From Lineus longissimus (Eukaryota; Nemertea; Pilidiophora; Heteronemertea; Lineidae): DNA of 64,000 nt. The stretch is from assembly GCF_910592395.1 (NCBI RefSeq), contig NC_088311.1, positions 15,938,501 through 16,002,500 on the forward strand. Reading direction: 5' to 3'. The first letter of the stretch is position 1. Each line of letters starts with the position of its first letter. A program made the translations under genes and the position numbers. The notes beneath the pieces were generated by a model. It searched no databases. It was given only the letters and a program-made list of their open reading frames with translations, and was not told the DNA's origin. Below are positions 11,286-23,177 of the stretch, one piece after another.

Positions 11286-11415
11286 CAAGCTCACCAAGAT
11301 TGATTTGATCAAACAAACTTATATCAGACTTTCTGAACATTTTATCGCACATAAATTTGAATCAGGTCAACTCCCCCGCCGTGACTGCGCATGCGCATTG
11401 AGTGTTTTCCGGTTG
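11286..11415 (-). promoter_or_regulatory. Candidate promoter and non-coding first exon of the SCYL2-like gene
   Basis: A perfect 12-bp palindrome TGCGCATGCGCA (11386-11397) is the consensus form of an NRF1 site, and TTTTCCGG (11405-11412) resembles an ETS site. Such pairs are common in TATA-less promoters of housekeeping genes. On the minus strand, downstream of these motifs, CAATCTTG is followed by GTGAGC (donor at 11294-11293), which could close a non-coding exon that splices to the acceptor at about 10593. Spacing and orientation suit the SCYL2-like exon, but transcription is not shown by sequence alone. Confidence 0.4.
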
Positions 11416-11599
11416 GTGGCAGGTTGACCCATTTCAAAATTTTATATGATAAAATATTTTCTCAGCAAATGGCCAGCGATGTACGACAGGAAACATCATC
11501 CTCGGATATATCCCCCAATTTCTTCGCTTTACAAAGTTCAAATTAATTCATATAAATTTGTAATGCTCAGTTCTTTGCATTTTTTAGGGCACATTGAAT

Positions 11600-12317
11600 G
11601 AAAAGGCCAGGGGCCATTGTGCTCACTGCGTCGATATTTGGTGGTCAGGAATTCATCCTGGTTAAGAAACATGCTACATGTATAGCATATAAGTAAAAAC
11701 CAAAGTCGGTATGACATGTGATGTATCGTTGCTTGGAGTAGCTAGCATAAAAATATCATTGAAAACAAGTCACTAATAAGCGAGATACTGCACTTTTTAC
11801 CTTTTTTACTTTTGGCCTCCTGGTGGCCAAGTCAAGACTGAATTTCGATTAGATCTGAATCTTGGCCAAAGTGCAGTGTCCAAGGTTACATGATGTAGGG
11901 AGTCATGTGTACCAAATATCAAGTTCATAGCTGTATCGTTTAAAAAACCTGCCATAGTTACACTCAAATGACCAATTTACGCCATTTGACCTCTGTGACC
12001 TTGAAAAGTAAGTCAAATAAAAAAGGCGTAGGATATGTGATGTATCCTTGCTAGGAGAACTTACCATTAAAAAAAAATTTTATCGAAAAGGAGTCACTCA
12101 TAAGAGAGAGATCACATTTTTTAGGTTTCCGCTACTGGCCCCCTTGTGACCAAGTCAAGAATCGAATATATTGTCAGAGGTCACCTAACCTGGGGGTCCT
12201 GTGTACAAAGTTTCAAGTTCATAGCACAAGCGGTTAAGAAACGTGCCACACAGGTTACGGACGACGGACGACGGACACAGGGCTATCATATAGACTCCCC
12301 TGACGGTGAGCCAAAAA
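11600..12317 (+). repeat. D-type modular repeat, full length (copy 1)
   Basis: Begins GAAAAGGCCAGGGGCC (5' hairpin 11605-11615) then ATTGTGCTCACTG. Two A-like monomers follow, each with a GTGACCTTGAAAA or equivalent block and a GGCC(A)CCTGGTGGCCAAGTCA block. It ends with CGGACGACGGACGACGGACA, a CCCCTGACGGTGAGCC terminus and five A's. The copy at 48,665-49,377 shares both ends and the order of internal blocks, which fixes the element length at about 715 bases. No target-site duplication is visible. Confidence 0.85.
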
Positions 12318-15300
12318 TGCAGGGTCGTTGCAGCTCTTCCTTATATTACTCAAATGTAGCTTGAGGTGAACCCATATGAATTAGCATACGTTGAACTAGG
12401 TCAAATCTCATCACATTTTCATCACATTTTGTATTCTCAATTTTTAACAAATTTTTAGTGGGGTCCTCTGGTGGGGGCCCACCTGACATCAATGAAAATT
12501 TTTCAGAAAAAAGACAAATGTGTCAGTGCCTTCAAGTATAATCTCAAAGATAAGAGTATTCTGAACAGGAAAAAACACCATGTTTTATGAGATACCCTAT
12601 AATTTTTTTCTGAAAATTTATTCATTCTCAAAACCAGTCCCAATTGCCCTGAGCCCCTTTTACAAATTTCACCCTGGCATCCTTGTCAAGGTCGATACCA
12701 TCGCCATCTCTTGTCAAGCTCAATATATCTTATCCGATAAGCATGTGATTGCCGAGTGCATATGATGTTAACATATACATTGGTCTATGATGTGGTCTAC
12801 ACGTCAGCTGCCGTGAAAGGGTTAAGTAAATAGTATTTGGAACACGATAAACCCATTTATATCCATCGAAACGGCCCACATCTGAAGAATAAGTTTTTTG
12901 GGGGGTTACAAAGTGGACCTCCTCTCCACTGGCTAGTGAGACCTAAGAATGACAGGATTCCAGTTAGCAACATTTATGAGATACAGCCAAAGGTAGTTTT
13001 TTCTTCCGAAAGTGCTTCATATAGGGATAAGATAGGTTGAGAATCATTGAAAATCCCAAAAGACACAATCATCATATCACAATGGAACTTGGCGTCAACG
13101 TTTACAGTGGTATGCTCTGGAAACAAAAAGGACAGACAGACAGCAGATGCCATCACAACACCACTCTACTCTAATGGGCTTTAGGGTAAAAATACAATCA
13201 GATTAGTGCACTTTGTACATGATATTCCACTGCTCGAGGTTGGAGCATTCTGCAAATCATACTAACTGCAGTATAAAGCTGATACAAAGGACTCGAAGTA
13301 GCTTGCAAAAGAGAAAATGTTCTGTCAATTGCAGAAAGCAATTCTTCACAGCCCTAGTTGGTAATATCATCTTTATCAGAAGGCTATCAGCAAAACATTA
13401 CTGATCAAATATTCAGCAAGCCTGGTAAACATCACCCAACCATGTTGTGATCAGACAAGCATAGTATAACCTAATCATGAAGCTATTATGCTGTATAGCA
13501 ATATCATCAAAGCTTCATCCATATATCAGATTCCCAAAGGTGAAGGGTGGCAGGCCCAGATGCCCAGCTACTTTCCTCCTAGGGATCACAAGCTTTAACT
13601 ACGAGCTTTACCTGCCAGTCTGTGAAAGGATTTGACTGAGATTAGTATAGCAATAAAATTCAGTGAAGTGAACTAAATGGAAACAAGATCCTATTTCCCA
13701 AGCAGTGGAGTGACTGTAATATAAGAACCCTGGAAGCCAGAAAACAGGCATTGGGATTTGTTACTTTATAATGTAGCTACCGAAATGTAGAAAACAAATT
13801 GCGCCAAATTCTCCTTTAGTCCATTTATACAGGTTATTTGCTCTGTTCTGGGGTCTGGAGCATAAACTGCTGGTTGGATTTCTTTGACCTCTAGCCTTTA
13901 AGAGAGAACCAATCTGACCAACCTCATCAATATCTAACTCTGCAATGCCTTGTTCTCTGCATGGTTCCAATATTTCTGGTTGGTATGTGATTTGAGTGAG
14001 AATCACTTAGGGCTTTGATCAGGATTATCCAGCTGAAATACTGGTTAATATCATTAGCCACTGGAATTTGAAATGCTCAAGTCCATCTTGCGTCTGCAAG
14101 CCGATGTTGGCTGTCATCAAGGACCTCAAGTTGTCTCATTATATCCATGTTGATCTATCAAGCTTGTCACAACTCTATTTATTGTCTGTGGCTGGCTATG
14201 ATGATTGATGACATCATTATAAGGTCTCTGGTCATCCTGTCACCCTATTGAGATGGACTTCCAGCCCAGCTCCATTGATCTCTTTTTTAACACACCGGAG
14301 CAATAGTTTCTATTAGTCACAATGCAGTATTTGATGGGTGTATTATTTAGCCAAACAACCAACACACTATAACTGGAGATAATTTGAACAAGCAAGCAAG
14401 TTTGCAAGAAATGGGGCTCCTCTGTGGATATGGTTTGATGAATGGACATTTGACTGAAATAGAGGACGTGTTCTATCCATTTTGCCTTACCATTTTGCAA
14501 CTGCTTCAACTTAAGCCACAATGAAATATTCTGGGGAGATTTTGCTCACCTGGAATGATTTACTAGTGGATAAAATGAGACATGGAGGTTAAATTTACTT
14601 TTTGAAATGACAAAATGTGGCACTATCAAGGACTTTTCTGACCTTGGAAAGAAGGTCAAGGTTGCAATGTTATGAGCGCACACAGTGAAGGTTTCTTTAT
14701 ATATGACCGACATTTGATATTACTCATTACTGCTATAAACTGCGAGATCATAGATGTTGATGTCAGTGCTGTTTGTGATCAATGACAATCGGACTGCTTT
14801 TGAACATTTATTTTGGTACACGGTAGTTTGTATGTAGGCATATAATGGGGGTATAAATGCGTATGCTGTCACCATAGGCAAACACATTCAGTTCCAATGG
14901 ACAGGGGTAACCTGTGCAGGGCCGGAGAAGCAAAAATAACCACGGCTGATTTCCTCAGACAAGCATTGGACCATAAAGTTGAGATGGTATTGTTGGTATT
15001 CCTAGAAGTATTGGCTGTCGTCTGGTGAGAGACCCGTGGCATGTTTTCATTTTGGGTATGGTTGATTGGACTGAAGTAATATTTTTCTTTGTTTGAAGAA
15101 CTTAATCTGCATGGGTGTCATTCAAGGTCTTGAAGCAAGTGACCTTATGCTAATTTCCGTGGAGGATTTTTTGGGGCTGGTGTGACCAACGCAAGGAGTG
15201 ATTACTCAAAAGGAAGAGGCATGTGTTTTTAAACCTTGTTTTTTAAATCTTGTTGACGGCTGATGTTCCAAGAAAGCGGTCTGTTCGGGTGGTGTTCGAA

Positions 15301-16699
15301 GGAACACAAGGTCATGAAGTCCTGCGTGGCTTATGAATATTTCCAAAGTCGGATCACATGGTGCACTGGGGAATACACTTGAATTATGAAGTGTGTTGGT
15401 CAGATTTATGTAGGGGCAAAAAATTTTGAACATAATCTATATATTATTACTGGAGATGTCTGGAGAGTAATTTGCTCTATCTCCTCTGAAACCACTGAAT
15501 GAATTGGCAATGTTGAGGGTTATTAAGGGGTATTTGGACGTCCCGAAGACGATCCGCTATATTTCAAAACCGAATTTTCATCGGAATATGCTGTTTTTCG
15601 TAATTTTTGCCCAATGAATGGGCCACCTCCATCATCAGCAAGTGCTGCTACCTATGAGGAAAATATGTAAGTTACTTGACCTGCCAGGCAGCCTCAAGAG
15701 CTGTTTTCAGCAGTTAGGGCACTCATACCCAGGATTAGACTTGCGCCGTCCGACGCCAACTTGCCGTTCACCCTACAATGAATACAGTTACCAGTGCGCG
15801 TTGCCTACTCAATTACAATCAGCAAGGCCCAATGAAAAACATTCAATAGACTAGGCATATACCTGCCCGCCCCGGTCTTCTCACATGGCCAACTCTATGT
15901 TGCCTTCTTTGGTGCTAGGACATTCAACAACATATACGTCAAAATCGACAACAACAGCAACCAAACCATAACACGGAACGTTGTCTTCAAATAAATACTA
16001 TAGATCAATCTATGACATTTTCCGCACACCATCACATTCTCAGCAAGATACTGGTACGCAAAAAACGCTCCTAACAACTTCACCACAAATGAAACTGACA
16101 CTTTATTTTATATAAGCTCCCTCAACCACCGTGGAGAGCACGGGTTTAAGCTAGTTTAGTTTAATTATGGTCCCACTGTGCACCGCGAAAGTTAGAAGGT
16201 GTACACGTACACGTCGCTAAATACCACCATGTCCATGTTACGATGGGGCGACAAATTTGGGTCGCAAGGCATCTTGGTTCAGTATGATTAGCAGAAAGAG
16301 CGGGCAAAAAGGCCACGCTTCATGCATTTCGAGCTGAAAAAAGTCGCAGAGATTTTTGCGGATACAGTCTTAGACAAGAGCAACGCAAGGCGTGGCATAT
16401 GCCCCCGTGAGCACATTGAGTTGGTGTATTAGAAAAGTGGGGTGTTTTTCAGACAACCCCGGGCAGCTGGTGTCATAGCTGACTGGGTTTAGTTGACATC
16501 GTGAAAGAGTTATTGGTCTGTAATGCCTGCTGTACACGTTATCTTCTTCTACCCACATAAAAAGTTACATGGTTATTACTCAAAGCGTTCTCGTTAAAAT
16601 GAGTGGAAATGAAAAGTTTACAGACGGCTAATGGATGCACAGACGGCCGGACGCACAGACGGGACGAACGTACATCGGTAAAACATGATGCCTCCGCAA
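12318..16699. other. Largely unannotated stretch
   Basis: The only landmark is GCTGCCGTGAAAGGGTTAA (12807-12825), a piggyBac-like right terminus with TTAA at 12822-12825 and no partner found. The reading frames between 12.5 and 16.6 kb are short, lack motifs and often overlap on opposite strands. At 16.60-16.70 kb a GACGG-rich stretch (ACAGACGGCCGGACGCACAG) resembles the tail tract of the modular repeats but has no hairpin after it. Confidence 0.4.
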
Positions 16700-17917
16700 T
16701 GCATTTAATGCATTTGATCAGAAAAATGGTTCTCCTCGCAATTGACGGAAACATATTTCAAGCACGCAGACCTGGTGGCCATATTGACAATCAGACCCAG
16801 CCAGTTTTTGAAAGGAACCTTCTTCCAGTCACTCGCAACGCAAATACCAAAAATAAATTTCATCGGACCAACGGTTCATTTCGAAATGACGGAATCTGAT
16901 TTCAAGCACACCACCCTGGTGGCCATATTGACAATCGAAACGAGCCTGTTTTCGAAAGGAACCTTCCTCTAGTCACCCCAAACGTACATCCAAAAATGAA
17001 TTTGATCGGACGATCAGTTCTCCTCGAAATGACGGAAACTGATTCAAGCACAATGCCCTGGTGGCCATATTCACAATCGGAAGGAGCCTGTGCCTTCCTC
17101 TAGTCACCCCCAACGTACATCCAAAAATGAATTTGATCGGACGATCGGTTCTCCTCGAAATTGACGGAAACTGATTTCAAGCACACCTGGCCATATTGAC
17201 AATCGGAACAAGCCAGTTTTCGAAAGGAACCTTCCTCAAGTCATCCCCAATATACAAAAATAGCATCGCAAGGCGAGCATAACCCCTCAGCCTATTAAGG
17301 TTAAAGGTGAGATAATGATGAAGTTGGCTTAGTGGAGTGGCTAGTTTGCATGTATGGAAATTAAAATTGTGGAAACCTATTTTGAGGATGTGAGCGTGGC
17401 GGCCATATTGAATTTCGAATCGCGCTGATTTTCGAAAGGAACCTTCCCCTTACAAAACATTAGGCCTACACCCACTAAAAATTGATTCCATCCTCCAAGC
17501 CGTTCTCCTCGAAATTGACGAAAACCGATTTCAAGCACGCCGCCCTGGTGACCATATTGAGAATCAGAACGAGCCGGTTTTCAAAAGGAACCTTCCTCTA
17601 GTCACCCCCAACGTACATACCAAAAATGAATTTGATCGGACGAACGCTTCTCCTCGAAATAGACGGAAACCAATTTCAAACACGCTGCCCTGGTGGCCAT
17701 ATTGATAATCGGAACAAGCCCGTTCTGAAAGGAACCTTCCTCTAGTCACCCCCAATGTACATACCAAAAATTGAATTGATGGTCAAAGCTGTTCTCCTAG
17801 AAGTCGACGGAAACCAAGTAGCAGACGCCCGCCCGCCCGCCTGCCTGCCGGGCCGCCTGCCTGGACGGACGGCACACGTGACGCCAATACCCCTCTAGCC
17901 CATTTGAGCTGAGGGGT
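16700..17917 (+). repeat. B-type modular repeat, long array with 3' hairpin (copy 2)
   Basis: About seven monomers carrying CTCCTCG(A)AA, TTGACGGAAAC, GGTGGCCATATT and GGAACCTTCCTCTAGTCACC, with period about 141 bases and several internal deletions. It ends in GACGGACGGCACACGTGACG and the hairpin 17,887-17,917 (ACCCCTCTAGCCCATTTGAG then CTGAGGGGT). The final bases run directly into the 5' end of repeat E1 with no spacer. A single extra monomer lies at 19,985-20,115. Confidence 0.8.
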
Positions 17918-19984
17918 AACAAGAGGCCCAAGGGCCTGGCGCTCAGCTGAGTTAATATCATTAATATCTTCCCGGTGTTTAGTTCATTATGCATGAAAAT
18001 GGCATGCTCCATGGTATTTGATATCCTTTTGCGTTCACTACGGTACCAATGTTTTTGGTTGACATAATTATGCCACTGTTGGAACATTCTCATGGTTTAT
18101 GGTATGCACCTGTTGATGGGCCATATGAATAAAAACTAGCATAAGCTTTTACTCCAGATTTTGAAGTATTTAGTATGCTTCAAAAATTGGAATAGTTTAG
18201 TTCTTGTGAAAGCAAAGGATTTTTAGAAATCAGTATTTGCTACCAAAACAAGTAAATGCTAGACTACATATGAACGAAAATGTAGGATGAACCTTTTACT
18301 TGGTAGTATAAATGTATTTTCTTGGAACCATGTAGCCTTTAAAAGTCGAAGTGAATGGTTGGTTGTTCCTCTTTGCCGGACTGCATTCACATTTTGTTTG
18401 GTGGACATATCATGCAAGAATTGGTCAAACCATACATCCATTTATGGAGAATCAGAGTGCATGGATTCCGAGTCATTAAAAATGTCTAAAGAATTATTCT
18501 TGGGTCATGAAGGGAAACCTGCGTTGTTTAGTATGATAGTGAAAAATATGACAGAGTTAAGAAAATTATGTTTTATTGAACCATAGTAAGTTTTGATTGT
18601 CTGCTTGGCTCCTTGCCAGTTAAATAACATGTGACTATACACAAAATAGAAAACTTTGGTGGAAATTGTAAATCATTTTTTTATCTATCAGGGGAAACAA
18701 GCTGATGATGATCAAGTAAATCATTCATGAGAAATCGTTTTGTTGCTGAAGCTTGCATGACGAAGTTAATGCTAAACCTTTTCTTGTGCTCTACTGCGCC
18801 ACCGTAGTTTTCTATTTAGACCAGCGATGACGTCATTTCTGGTGATTCCCTACGCTAGTATGCAATGTATTTTTTCAGCGCTGTCAGTTGCCGAAGAGAG
18901 TGCCGTAGCTCCCTCAATTTCCAATCAATTTTTATGGGAGTGACATTATTGTATTGCTTAGAATGTCTACTTTTTACTCATGAAAGAATCGTAGAACTAA
19001 AACTTAATAGGCGAACAGAATCATGCCGATTCACTGCACATACTGTGGGAATTCTCCACTTCAAAATACATCGGCGATGTCATCGCGAATAACAGAGCAT
19101 GCACTTCCGATATCGTTTTCACAGAAATGTGGCCAAATTTTCAAGAACTAATTTCTGAAAGTAGTCCCTGAAGACCTTACGACTACCACTGAAACGAACT
19201 GGTGATAATATCGCCTACCAGACTACCGTAGTACTAGCCCGTAGCCAGGTAGCGGGCCATCGTCATCGAGCTGAGTGTCATTGAGCTCCAAGATTATTGC
19301 ACATGGATCGAGTAAACAACATGCCGCCATTTTGTCTCCGCTTCGGTATTTCGTAGGCCGTTAAAATGCACCTTCTCAATTAAAACCAACATAATAAGGC
19401 CTCACATCGTTGATTGAATAGGAACACCACACAAAACACAATAAAGTGGGGGTACAATCGATTACGAAGCTGAAGTGAACAGTGATTTATTCCTGGAGCT
19501 ACTGCTGCTTTTTTGTGTAGCTGCCATGTTTTGAGAAACTTCATTGATGGCTGACGTCATCGGGCGGGAATTTGAATCAGCAGAAATAATTAAAAGGCAG
19601 GTAGCGCCCTCTCCTGTTAAAATTTTGAACTTTTTCTCAATAAAATAGTTTTTCAAGAATTTAATCTTAATATTAAAGCATATTTCGACTAATTCTGCTG
19701 CTCCTAGGCCGATATAGGCCAGTTTCCTTCATGCGCTCTCGCTCGCAGGAAGTAGGTCGAATGGCGACAAATTTTGTTTTGAAAGTAGAGTTTGACCAGA
19801 AGTATCCAAAAATGCAAAATTGAAGTCTCTAGGTCTTACGGTTACAAAATGTGCACCATGGGTTTAACGGACGGACGGACGGCCGGACGGCCGGACGGAC
19901 GGACGGACGGACGGACGGACGGACGGACGCCACTGAGCAGCTTGTTTGACAAGCTCAGCTGACTTTGTCAGCTGAGCTAAAAAA
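17918..19984 (+). repeat. E-type element, full length (copy 1, 2.07 kb)
   Basis: The 5' end is AACAAGAGGCCCAAGGGCCT, a 5' hairpin (17,924-17,937), followed by GGCGCTCAGCTGAG. The 3' end is a 60-base run of GGAC units (19,868-19,930), then CTCAGCTGACTTTGTCAGCT GAGCTAAAA. CTCAGCTGAG at the 5' end and CAGCTGAG at the 3' end are self-complementary, so the ends can pair with each other or within themselves. A 400-base internal block (18,817-19,212) is shared with copy E2 at 28.5 kb. No transposase is encoded; reading frames inside are short and without motifs. Confidence 0.8.
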
Positions 19985-20115
19985 TTAATTTGATCAGACG
20001 AACGGTTCTCGAAATTGACGGAAACTGATTTTAAGCACGCTGTCCTGGTGGCCATATCGACTATCGGAACGAGCCTGTTTTCGAAAGAAACCTTCCTATG
20101 ATTCGAACTGTACAT
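19985..20115 (+). repeat. Single B-type monomer
   Basis: One monomer of the 141-bp B family (GATCAGACGAACGGTTCTCG through TTTTCGAAAGAAACCTTCCT) immediately follows the A run of E1. It suggests that E1 landed inside a B array, since B2 ends directly before E1. Confidence 0.75.
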
Positions 20116-21832
20116 AGGAAACAGAAAATAATATTATTCAGCTTGCTTGGCAACTCCTGACGGCTACCAGATTTTATGGCAATGAACAAGAGGGACGAGG
20201 AAGGGTCACTCAAGCACAATGCTTGCGTTTATCCGCAGGGGGGAAATTGATCGACGAGGGATTTCTTCCGAGAACATTCCAATGGTAGTGGTACCTTTAA
20301 AATCTGTGAGGTCGCAATTTTGTTATTACAGTTTGGCAATATAAATGATCACACGATTGATTCCTGACATTCATTTGGGCACATGCATTTACCTACTTTT
20401 CAATATGATAGTATGTAAATGATAAGCAAATGAAAAACCAATAATCCTTGAAACTTGCAAGTGATTTTGGGTCCTTGCAGACACTCTGCAAACCAAAGCT
20501 CCCTGTCTTTTAGGGAGGATCCGTGCGACAAAGTGAAATTGATAGGCTGCCAGTGGAATGTGATTCAAGTACTTCCATTTCTGAGTCAATGCCCCCAGCA
20601 TTTGGAAGCACTGATTTATAGGTTGACATATTACCTTAACGTATGAAAACTTAACGTAGGAGAAACAGCCAAGGTTGTACACTGGTAGTCATTATGTAAC
20701 ACTTAATGACCCAAGGTATAAGTGTGCAAGGGGTACTTGTTTTACATAATGTCTTAGGATTTCTACTAGCTTTCACTATTGAAGCTTTCAGAAAAATCTT
20801 CAATCTTTTGTGTTTTAGCCAGCTGGGAAGGCTGGGATAGGGAAGGCAACAGAGCCAGAGGGATAGTCACAGAGGTACGAGGACCGGTTTGTGCAAGTCT
20901 TGATCTGTGGATATAAAAAACTTGTTTTATGGGCGGCCACTTGCCAGCCCCAAGGGTCTGGGCTGAGTAGGCCCGTTGCAGGTGCTCATGTGCGAAAGCT
21001 AGGGAGTGTAGGGAATGTTCCATATCCTGTCCATTTCATGGCTTGGCCTTGGTGACTTGTGGTCATTTTCATTTTTGTTTTCACCTTGCAGACTCATGAT
21101 CTGCTTTAGGAAAAGGGGTTGAGGGGGCTACCCTTGACGTCAGCTAAAGTCTGATTTGATGGTGAAATCAGAAATCAGATTCGTTTTCCTGCAGTTGGGT
21201 GGTTAAAGGTGCAATGAAAAACATGTCATTCATCCGCAGCATTACCAATTTGTCAATGTGATTGAAGCGGAATGGAATGTCAATAAGTAAGGTAAAACTT
21301 AGACTGGCAGGTGAGTCAGAGTGACCATTTAAAGTTGTGACATGTCAGCTTCATGAGGCGGTCGAGAAAATTTGACTTTCGCTTCTTACTCCGGTACAGC
21401 TATGTGGAAAAGACAATCAGGTTCAGGAGGGTAAAGGGTTAATCAGATTAAAAACACGGTCGATGTGAGCTTTTTGATTAAACCATTTTCACGGAACATT
21501 TTAAAAAATAATATTCTCCGCCGGCATCAAACTTTGTTAATTACAATGGATGACATTCCATATATATGCCATAGAAACAGTTCATTTGGAGTTTTAGGAA
21601 GGGCAGAGGAAGTCATTTCCCTACTTTTGGTTAGGCCGCTTCCTATGTTACAGGGTTTATGATGATTAGATTATGTCGTTCGACAAGAGGCCGAAGTGTT
21701 GGAGGGTCTTCACATCCCACAATCATTTGTAAGCACATTTTTTCATGGAAAGTGTATGACCCACTTTTCTGTTACGCTTGTATCGCTGATGAAATATATG
21801 CCCTTCAGATGGGTTGTAGCAGTAGAAAAATG
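20116..21832. other. Unannotated, with one dispersed repeat
   Basis: The block 21,060-21,235 (phrases TTTTGTTTTCACCTTGCAGA and AGGTGCAATGAAAAACATG) recurs inverted at about 31,298-31,475. The rest shows nothing recognisable; the ORFs at 20,389-20,682 and 20,766-21,023 have no motif. Confidence 0.5.
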
Positions 21833-22779
21833 AAATGGTCCAGGGACCATGTGCTCACCTCCGGTAATGAAATGCATATCATTTGCAGTGGACATGGGAG
21901 AACAGTTTCTGGCTTGTTTCACCAGTTTTGATTCCATTTGATAATATTATTCTTCTTGGCTCAATGGCACAAAAGATAATTACTGGTACCATCTAAGTAT
22001 AGCATTTCGGTTATAAAGTTGACTGAATTTCAGAGTTATTGAAGAGTGTACATGTCAAATCGAAATTGGTTGACACCTGTTAAACTGTTTAGACATAATA
22101 GGACTTTGTTGGATTTTCAAGATTGCGGCCTGGCGGCCCTATTTGCCATGGGATTTGACTGAAAATTAGGGATATTGATAAGAGTACATAGATACATAAT
22201 CAAATGAAAGTTTGGTTGCAATCAGATCATTAGTGCGGCCATATTGGTTGTGGATTTGACTGAAAATGCGGGATGTTGTAGAGAGTATATAGATATACAA
22301 TCACATGAAATTTGGTTGCAATCCGACTTTGTTTAGTTTTCAAGGTGGCCGCCTAGCGGCCATATTTGAAGTCAGAACGAGACACATTTTTGGTGTAAAA
22401 TAGAGGGTCCCTAGATATATGTCCTCACAAGTTTAGAACCTTCTAACTCAAATAGAAACGGGCCATCATTGATTTAGTGAACTTTGACCTCTGTGACATT
22501 GAAAAGTAGGTCAAATCAAAAACCCCGATGATATGTGATGTAGCATTGCTAGAAGTACCTACCATATTTTTTTCAAATTTTTCGGACCAGTATTAAGGGA
22601 GAAAACGCATGTTTTCACTTTTGACGTTTGGCCCCTGGTTGCCTCACAAAATTATGAGGTCATGATTCGGTCTCTGAGTAGCGGTCACAAAGGGGTACAT
22701 GTGCCACCCATGTCTAAGGACGGACGACGATGGACAACGGACACTGCGTTATTGTAAAGGCTCACAGGTGTGCCAAAAA
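21833..22779 (+). repeat. C-type modular repeat, full length (copy 1)
   Basis: Starts AAATGGTCCAGGGACC (hairpin 21,837-21,848) and GTGCTCACCTCCGG. The body has two or three monomers with GGATTTGACTGAAAAT and TTTGGTTGCAATC blocks, then an A-type segment with CTCTGTGACATTGAAAAGTA. The tail is GGACGGACGACGATGGAC, then GGCTCACAGGTGTGCC and five A's. The copy at 52,251 matches it block by block up to the tail. Confidence 0.85.
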
Positions 22780-23177
22780 TGCCCAATCAGAGCGTTGCTC
22801 TGTACTAAAAGGGAATTTCGCACGAGCAACAGGCACAATGCCATATCTGTGCCAAAATCATTATCAAAGCGATCTTAGAATAACCGTCATCAAGTCAAAC
22901 AGTAGTTTCTGAGTGGAAGCCTATTTTCAATATGTTCATTCTAATATAGTAACTGATCTGCACCAGACTTTTGAACAGGAGTTAACCCTTTCGCTGCCGA
23001 AGGCGCATCTCTGCGACCAGCGGTTCGCAACTCGCTGTACCAAAGGCGCATTGCTGCGACATGTTACCAAACCCTATACAAATCACTTCGTACTTTAGTT
23101 CCGGGCCCAAATGCCAAATGGCAGTGTAGTTCGATACCAAAGCTATCGTTTGCAGCAAACTTTCGTATTTTCACTTC

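Noticed and set aside
6684-12825. Pairing of the two solitary piggyBac-like right ends (6,684 and 12,807) into one element
   Set aside because: Both are in the same orientation, so they cannot be the two inverted ends of one element.
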